NCBI GenBank assembly: GCA_041913505.1
Contig: JAYSFC010000126.1
Coordinates: 1-10,415, forward strand
DNA from: JAYSFC01 sp041913505
GTDB taxonomy: Bacteria; Pseudomonadota; Gammaproteobacteria; Burkholderiales; Burkholderiaceae_C
Direction: 5' to 3'
DNA: 10,415 nt
The notes beneath the pieces are model-generated. The model had not been told where the DNA came from. It ran no database searches and saw only the letters and a program-made list of their open reading frames with translations. This document shows positions 6,422 through 10,415 of this stretch, in pieces. Both the position numbers and the translations under genes were made by a program. Every line of letters starts with the position of its first letter. The stretch's first letter is position 1.

Positions 6422-7204
6422 ATGACGCAGCGCGGTCTTGCCCTCAACTGGCCGGCCGAGGCCATCTGGGAGGCGGTGGCACCCGCCCTGCCCGGCTTCA
6501 CTGTCGAGGTGCTGCCGACCATTGACTCCACCAACACCGAACTCATGCGCCGCGCGCGCGCCGGCCAGATCGAGCCGGTGCTGCTGGTGGCCGAGGCGCA
6601 GAGCGCCGGCCGCGGCCGCCTGGGCCGCCAGTGGCAGGGCGCCACGGCGGCCGACGTGGGCGCCACCCTCACCTTCTCTCTGGGCCTGCCGCTGCAGATG
6701 GCCGACTGGTCCGGCCTGTCGCTGGCCGTGGGCCTGAGTGTGGTGCAGAGCCTGCACCCGGCGCTGCAGCTCAAGTGGCCCAACGATGTCTGGCTGCAAG
6801 GGCGCAAGCTCGCCGGCATCCTGATCGAGACCGCCAGCGTCGGTACCCTGCGCTACGCGGTGATCGGCATCGGCATCAACATCGCCCCGCGCGATGCGGC
6901 CGGCCTGAGCACCCCGCCGGCCTGGCTGCAGGAACTCGAACCCGGCTTGGACGCCCCCACGGCGCTGCAGCGCGTGGTGCCGCCGCTGGTGCAGATGCTG
7001 CAGCGTTTTGCCCAACACGGTTTTGCGCCGCTGCGCCCGGCTTATGCCACGCGCGACGCGCTGGCCGGCCGTCCCGTGCAACTGAGCGACGGCACCCAGG
7101 GGCTGGCCCAGGGTGTGGACGACGACGGCGCCCTGCTGGTGCATACTTCAGCGGGACTGGCCCGCATCAACAGTGCCGAGGTCAGCGTCCGTCCTTCCGC
7201 CTGA
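6422..7204 (+). CDS. birA: Biotin-[acetyl-CoA-carboxylase] ligase, stand-alone (no HTH repressor domain)
   Basis: A 260-residue enzyme that makes biotinyl-5'-AMP and attaches biotin to the biotin carboxyl carrier protein (AccB), which fatty acid synthesis needs. Visible motifs are STNTEL (36-41), GRGRLGR (63-69, the biotin/adenylate loop), KWPNDVWL (118-125), GRKLAGILIE with the catalytic-region Lys129, and IGIGINI (148-154). The C-terminal small domain is at about 212-258 (GRPVQLSDGTQGLAQGVDDDGALLV). There is no N-terminal helix-turn-helix, so unlike E. coli BirA it should not repress a biotin operon (group I type). The ATG at 6422 has only a weak AGG upstream. It sits between the SET gene (34-nt gap) and the SPOR gene (25-nt gap), so the three are probably co-transcribed. 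Confidence 0.95.
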   Translation: MTQRGLALNWPAEAIWEAVAPALPGFTVEVLPTIDSTNTELMRRARAGQIEPVLLVAEAQSAGRGRLGRQWQGATAADVGATLTFSLGLPLQMADWSGLSLAVGLSVVQSLHPALQLKWPNDVWLQGRKLAGILIETASVGTLRYAVIGIGINIAPRDAAGLSTPPAWLQELEPGLDAPTALQRVVPPLVQMLQRFAQHGFAPLRPAYATRDALAGRPVQLSDGTQGLAQGVDDDGALLVHTSAGLARINSAEVSVRPSA

Positions 7205-7229
7205 ACTGCCACTGAATCCGTCCGAAGCA

Positions 7230-7898
7230 ATGCTGCGTCTCCTTGTCCTTGTGCTGGTGCTGCTCAACGCGCTGTACTACGCCTGGTCGCACGAGCTGCT
7301 GCGCGACTACGGCTTCGGCCCCACGCCGCAAAGCGAGCCGCAGCGGCTGGGCCAGCAGATCCGCCCCGAGGCCGTGCGCATCCTGCCGGCCGAGGAGGCG
7401 CGCCGTCTTGAACCGGCGGCGCAGGCACAACCCCAGCCCAAACCGGCAGAGTGCCTGCAGGCCGGCCTGTTCGACGACGCCCAGGTGACGGTGCTGCGCC
7501 GCGCTCTCGAAGGCGCGTTGCCGCCCGGCTCCTGGCTGCTCGACGCCGCGGTAGAACCAGCGCGCTGGATCGTCTACATGGGCCGCTACCCGAACACCGA
7601 GGCGCTGGCGCGCAAGCGTGCCGAGCTGGCCAACCTCAACCTGCGTTTCGAGCCGCTGATCAACCCCGAGCTGGAGCCCGGGCTGTCGCTCGGTGGCTTC
7701 ACCACCCAGGCCGCTGCCAACGACGAGCTGGCCGCACTCAACCGCCGTGGTGTGCGCACCGCCCGCGTGGTGCAGGAGCGTGCCGAAGTGCGCGGCAGTC
7801 TGCTGAAGATCCCGGCAGCTGACGAGGCCCTGCGCGCCCGCTTGGATGAGGTCAAGTCCGCCTTGGCCAACAAGCCCTTGCGTCCCTGCAATCCTTGA
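7230..7898 (+). CDS. Membrane-anchored SPOR-domain protein
   Basis: A 222-residue protein with an N-terminal membrane segment (MLRLLVLVLVLLNALYYAW, residues 1-19), a Pro/Gln-rich linker (about 55-73) and a C-terminal domain of the SPOR type. The visible core is ARWIVYMGRYPNTEALARKR (111-130) and LSLGGFTTQAAANDEL (152-167), followed by RGVRTARVV. SPOR domains bind denuded glycan strands of peptidoglycan at division sites, so a periplasmic cell-wall or division role is likely for this type II-like topology (N-in). The ATG at 7230 is chosen because the hydrophobic segment starts there; the longer frame from 7113 would place a non-hydrophobic extension derived from the end of birA in front. It is the last gene of the SET-birA-SPOR run. 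No clear hairpin terminator with a T-run follows it. Confidence 0.85.
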   Translation: MLRLLVLVLVLLNALYYAWSHELLRDYGFGPTPQSEPQRLGQQIRPEAVRILPAEEARRLEPAAQAQPQPKPAECLQAGLFDDAQVTVLRRALEGALPPGSWLLDAAVEPARWIVYMGRYPNTEALARKRAELANLNLRFEPLINPELEPGLSLGGFTTQAAANDELAALNRRGVRTARVVQERAEVRGSLLKIPAADEALRARLDEVKSALANKPLRPCNP

Positions 7899-8043
7899 GT
7901 CCCGGGCCCGCTTGATTCCTGACCTGATCTGAGGCGCTTGGCCGGCATCAGCGAGCCCATGCGGTGCTGGATGCCAGCTCAATCCGTACACTGATTCAAA
8001 AATGCTGCTTGTGTTGACTGTGTCGGCTTTGTAAACTGCACCC
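7899..8043. other. Intergenic region between the SPOR gene and the riboswitch leader
   Basis: I see no gene here. The region has no strong hairpin plus T-run for the upstream operon. Its right part contains the tentative riboswitch promoter listed separately. Confidence 0.6.
8009..8037 (+). promoter_or_regulatory. Possible sigma-70 promoter of the c-di-GMP riboswitch transcript
   Basis: TTGTGT (8009-8014) and TAAACT (8032-8037) are separated by 17 nt and would start RNA near 8044, just ahead of the aptamer. A better -35 word, TTGACT at 8014-8019, is only 12 nt from the same -10, so the exact pairing is uncertain. Confidence 0.45.
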
Positions 8044-8048
8044 CATGA

Positions 8049-8130
8049 AAAAGGCAAACTCATCGAAAGATGAGGGCGCAAAGTCTCCGGTCTAAGGGGT
8101 GCAAACCCTAGGATAGCGGGATTGCCAGAG
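8049..8130 (+). ncRNA. Cyclic-di-GMP-I riboswitch (GEMM-I) aptamer
   Basis: The fold matches the GEMM-I consensus closely. P1 is GGCAA (8053-8057) with TTGCC (8122-8126). The next helix, CTCATC (8059-8064) with GATGAG (8069-8074), is capped by a GAAA tetraloop, which in this class docks into the receptor of the neighbouring helix. The conserved GCGCAAAG (8076-8083) is followed by TCTCCGGTCTAAGG and, after the variable stem-loop, by TAGGATAGCGGGATTGCC, as in the Vibrio Vc2 type. It senses the second messenger c-di-GMP and controls the gene(s) downstream on the plus strand. No gene starts directly after it. The first possible start with a Shine-Dalgarno is 8239. Confidence 0.94.
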
Positions 8131-8238
8131 TCTCTACCCATCGGCCCCTGTCACGGCCGGTGCGGCCTATGCCCTGCAATCCCCTGGTGAACTTGGCGCT
8201 GAATCACACACAGGGTTCAGGGAGGCGGAACGGGTGCC
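8131..8238 (+). promoter_or_regulatory. Leader after the aptamer; possible translational expression platform
   Basis: There is no T-run hairpin, so transcription termination is unlikely to be the output. Two CCCTG words (8172-8176, 8182-8186) and two CAGGG words (8211-8215, 8218-8222) can form mutually exclusive pairs. The second CAGGG overlaps the Shine-Dalgarno GGGAGG (8220-8225), so one pairing would hide it. This is inferred from complementarity only. Confidence 0.35.
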
Positions 8239-8624
8239 ATGCACACTGTTTCGATACATCAAATGACGCACACCATTGCAGGGCATGGCTGCGCAGTGCA
8301 TCTTGGCGAGCTTGTCAGGATGCGGGCGGGCGACCACGGCATCAACCGCCGCATGACGGGTGGTCTTCTGGTTCGGTCAACGATCGAGCCGAGTGATCAG
8401 GCTTGGCCTGCACGTCTGCACGTTTCCAGCGTGAACCTCAACAACGAAAGCGTGGCGGGAGCCCGCGATGCACAGATGCATGCCGACCACGCGGACTTGC
8501 CGCGAAAAGCGTGCGTTGGTTCAACGCCAATGGCGATAGCGCAGGCATGCTGGATGTGCGGTATCGGGGGTTTGTAGTGGTGGAGACCTTGACGGGAGCA
8601 AACAGACATGAAGCCATCTGTTGA
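8239..8624 (+). pseudogene. Unrecognised small gene under the c-di-GMP riboswitch, probably frameshifted
   Basis: The frame from ATG 8239 (residues MHTVSIHQMTHTIAGHG...) follows a Shine-Dalgarno GGGAGG at 8220-8225, though 13 nt is a long spacing. It reads with coding-like third positions to about 8500 and then runs into an unlikely Cys-rich end with TAG at 8575-8577. From about 8500 the -1 frame becomes the coding-like one (SVRWFNANGDSAGMLDVRYR, then GFVVVETLTGANRHEAIC) and stops at 8622-8624. The change point is near CGCGAAAAGCG (about 8500-8510), where loss of one base in the A-run would explain it. The joined product would be about 128 residues. I recognise no family, see no membrane segment, and cannot exclude that only part of it is real. 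The restored end overlaps the next gene by 17 nt, as in translationally coupled genes. Confidence 0.4.
8594..8598 (+). promoter_or_regulatory. Ribosome binding site for the 8608 membrane protein
   Basis: GGGAG lies 9 nt before ATG 8608. It supports this start and the reality of the gene, since most genes in the window lack a clear Shine-Dalgarno. Confidence 0.6.
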
Positions 8625-9153
8625 CCGAAGCGAAGGAGGTAAGGAACAAGGCGCTTCCTTATCCAAGCGGAGTTTTTGGGATGCCACGATCACACTCCGG
8701 CAACTACGCAACGGGTTGATTTTTTTTCTGGTAGCTAGCACTGTTTGGTATGTCTGGACGTTCTTTAGATTTGCCGCGCACAGCGAAACAGGCGGTATAA
8801 ATGCTAGAAGTTCGCCGTACTTCGACTCAATCCCCCCGGAATGTTTGGGCGCATCTGATAGACATGTCCCCACAGTTGGGGCGGAGACTCTATTGGATAA
8901 GTTCGCATTACGTCTCCGCCCACTACGTATCCCCGCGGAGAAATACTTAACTTCCGACTACGGACGGATACGCTGCCTCGGGTATGCGGTGCTGACGGGG
9001 CTCCATATGACCGATCCGCTGGACGCCAACTTTGTTGATACCTATACCGACGCCCAGGGCAAACCTATTGTGCGCATCACAGTGGAGTACCTGCAGACGT
9101 ACTCATACAGCCCCTCTCGTCATAAGCTACTGAAAGAGGAGGAGAAGAAATGA
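8608..9153 (+). CDS. Hypothetical one-pass membrane protein, accessory
   Basis: A 181-residue protein that I do not recognise. The N-terminal ~34 residues are polar and basic, followed by one membrane helix at about 36-56 (GLIFFLVASTVWYVWTFF) and a C-terminal domain of about 120 residues, probably periplasmic. That domain holds PPECLGASDRHVPTVGAETL, LRPLRIPAEKYLTSDYGRIR and a strand-rich end (GKPIVRITVEYLQTY). The C-terminus is very charged (KLLKEEEKK). The start has a good Shine-Dalgarno at 8594-8598. Base and codon use (TTA, CTA, ATA, AGA codons; an 8-T run in the membrane segment at 8720-8727) differ from the G+C-rich core genes, suggesting recent transfer. It lies downstream of the c-di-GMP riboswitch and overlaps the end of the broken small gene, so it may be part of that regulated unit. 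The gene to the right is convergent and ends 45 nt away. Confidence 0.65.
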   Translation: MKPSVDRSEGGKEQGASLSKRSFWDATITLRQLRNGLIFFLVASTVWYVWTFFRFAAHSETGGINARSSPYFDSIPPECLGASDRHVPTVGAETLLDKFALRLRPLRIPAEKYLTSDYGRIRCLGYAVLTGLHMTDPLDANFVDTYTDAQGKPIVRITVEYLQTYSYSPSRHKLLKEEEKK

Positions 9154-9197
9154 GCGTCTTCTTTTGCGCTTCCAGTCGTTGGTGCGGGGGGGCGCCT

Positions 9198-10415
9198 TCA
9201 ACCCAACTCGAAGCGCACGCTGAAACGCGCGCCGGGCGGCGTCTGGCCCGGGCGTGTTTCGTCCACCGTGATGGTGGCTTGGTGTTGGTGCGCGATTTCC
9301 TGCGCAATGGGTAGGCCCAGGCCGGAGCCGTCGGCCTCCACGCCGAGCGCGCGGTAGAAGGGCTGGAACACCAGTTCACGTTCGGCCAGCGGGATGCCCG
9401 GCCCCGAGTCTTCCACCTGCAGCAGGATGACCTTGCCGAAGGGGTCGGCCAGCACGCGTGCGGTGATGACGCCCGGGTTGTCCACGCTGGAGGGCGTGTA
9501 GTTGATGGCGTTGTCGAGCAGGTTGCGCACCAGTTCCTTGAGCAGCGTGGGATTGCCTTCCAGCGTCACGCCCGGGGTACCGGGCTGTGCGCCTTCGTAG
9601 CCGAGGTCGATGTGCTTGTCCATGGCGCGCGGCACGCAGTCGCGCACCACGTCCATGGTCAGCCGGGCCAGGTCGCAGCTTTGCCGGCTGATGGCGGTGT
9701 TGCCGCTTTCAGCACGGGCCAGCGCCAGCAACTGGTTGACAGTGTGGGTGGCGCGGATGCTGGAGCGGCCGATCTGGCGCAGCGACTGTTTCAGCTCTTC
9801 CGCGTTGGTGCCTTCACGCTGCGCCAGGTCGGCCTGCATGCGCAAGCCGGCCAGCGGCGTCTTGAGCTGGTGCGCGGCATCGGCCAGGAAGCGTTTTTGC
9901 GTGGCGATGGAATCTTTCAGGCGTAGCAGCAGATCGTTGACCGAGGCCACCAGCGGTGCGACTTCCAGCGGTACGGATTGCACGTCAAGCGGGCTGAGGT
10001 CGTCGGGCTTGCGCGCGCGGATGCGCTCTTCCAGCCGGTTGAGCGGCTTGATGGCCTGCACCAGTGCTAGCCACACCAGCAGCACGGCCAGCGGCAGCGT
10101 GACGAACTGCGGCAGCATCACGCCCTTGATGATCTCTGCCGCCAGCACCGAGCGCTTGTCCAGTGTCTCGCCCACCTGTACCAGCGCCATCTTGGCACCC
10201 GGCAGGTTCAGCGGTACCCACATGTAGGCGACCTTGATGTCCAGGCCATGAAATTCGGCATCGCGCAACCGCACCTCGCCGGGGATGACGACCTCGTCGT
10301 CCGGCGGTAGGGGAAAGTCGCGCTCGCCGCTGAGATATTCGCCACGCGCACCGAGCACCTGGTAGTAGACGGTGTCGTCGTCGCTGGCACGCAGAAGCTC
10401 GCGCGCGGGCAGCGG
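9198..10415 (-). CDS. Two-component sensor histidine kinase, TctE-like, C-terminal part (5' end outside window)
   Basis: 405 codons are in the window and the frame is open through the right edge, so the N-terminus with the first membrane segment is missing. From the edge inward there is a periplasmic sensor domain (DDDTVYYQVL, GEYLSGERDFPLPP, typical of TctE-type kinases) and then a membrane helix (FVTLPLAVLLVWLALV). HAMP-like linker (IKPLNRLEERI) and the DHp helix with phospho-acceptor His in FLADAAHQLKTPLAGL (codon 9870-9872) follow. The ATPase domain has an N box (ELVRNLLDNAINYTP), G1 (VEDSGPGIP) and G2 (GSGLGLPIAQEI). It autophosphorylates on His and passes the phosphate to a response regulator, whose gene is probably just upstream (right of the window). 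TctE relatives often control tricarboxylate or other organic-acid uptake; the ligand here cannot be told. The GTG at 10358 is only an internal Val, since family homology continues upstream. Confidence 0.93.
   Translation of the reverse strand, partial: PLPARELLRASDDDTVYYQVLGARGEYLSGERDFPLPPDDEVVIPGEVRLRDAEFHGLDIKVAYMWVPLNLPGAKMALVQVGETLDKRSVLAAEIIKGVMLPQFVTLPLAVLLVWLALVQAIKPLNRLEERIRARKPDDLSPLDVQSVPLEVAPLVASVNDLLLRLKDSIATQKRFLADAAHQLKTPLAGLRMQADLAQREGTNAEELKQSLRQIGRSSIRATHTVNQLLALARAESGNTAISRQSCDLARLTMDVVRDCVPRAMDKHIDLGYEGAQPGTPGVTLEGNPTLLKELVRNLLDNAINYTPSSVDNPGVITARVLADPFGKVILLQVEDSGPGIPLAERELVFQPFYRALGVEADGSGLGLPIAQEIAHQHQATITVDETRPGQTPPGARFSVRFELG

Noticed and set aside
5743..7144. Long minus-strand frames across the SET and birA genes
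   Set aside because: They are low-complexity shadows of genes with clear catalytic motifs on the plus strand.
8014..8037. TTGACT as the -35 of the riboswitch promoter
   Set aside because: It is only 12 nt from the best -10 word, too short for sigma-70; TTGTGT at 8009 gives a 17-nt spacer, so that pair was listed instead.
8160..8396. Plus-strand frame of 78 codons just after the riboswitch
   Set aside because: No Shine-Dalgarno, translation rich in Cys, His, Arg and Trp as in out-of-frame G+C-rich DNA; the overlapping frame from 8239 looks more coding-like.
8397..8873. Minus-strand frame of 158 codons opposite the riboswitch-linked genes
   Set aside because: No ribosome binding site and no recognisable motif, and it straddles the junction of two plus-strand frames with better signals. 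It cannot be fully excluded, because both strands are unrecognised here.
9144..9165. Possible terminator after the 8608 gene (AGAAGA-type stem with TCTTCT then TTTT)
   Set aside because: The stem is only about 6 weak A/T-rich pairs with an 8-nt loop; not strong enough to call.

Overview
The window looks like chromosome from a beta-proteobacterium of the order Burkholderiales, probably Comamonadaceae. This is inferred from the high G+C, the strong G/C bias at third codon positions, the gene content (TopB carrying a C-terminal SWIB domain, a SET-domain protein, stand-alone BirA, a TctE-type kinase) and short intergenic repeats. No database search was possible.

Layout from left to right. Positions 1-71 are the 3' end of a glyceraldehyde-3-phosphate dehydrogenase gene, followed by a strong, apparently bidirectional terminator (94-124). 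On the minus strand, 168-2167 holds a nuclease-helicase of the DUF2075 / Schlafen-group-3-like helicase family. It is split by a one-base frameshift just before its Walker A motif, and its base composition is visibly less G+C-rich than its neighbours, so it is probably an acquired accessory gene. Next on the minus strand come slyD (2229-2699), a small repeat-like element (2712-2774) and topB (2768-5689). This topB has a histone-H1-like Lys/Ala-rich linker and a SWIB domain. Divergent from topB is a plus-strand run: a SET-domain protein methyltransferase with a Lys-rich tail (5761-6387), birA (6422-7204) and a membrane-anchored SPOR-domain protein (7230-7898). The topB/SET intergenic region carries an 18-bp perfect alternating CG palindrome.

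The stretch 7899-9153 is an accessory insertion. It contains a clear cyclic-di-GMP-I (GEMM-I) riboswitch (about 8053-8126) with a plausible promoter, a probably frameshifted small gene (8239-8624) and a hypothetical one-pass membrane protein (8608-9153). From 9198 to the right edge, on the minus strand, is the C-terminal 405 codons of a sensor histidine kinase.

The two most interesting parts are the chromatin-like pair (TopB-H1-SWIB beside a SET methyltransferase) and the c-di-GMP riboswitch in front of unrecognised genes. The pair is made only of recognised families, but their combination suggests a testable enzyme-substrate link. Both broken genes need the same kind of single-base correction, so sequencing or assembly error should be excluded before calling them decayed.
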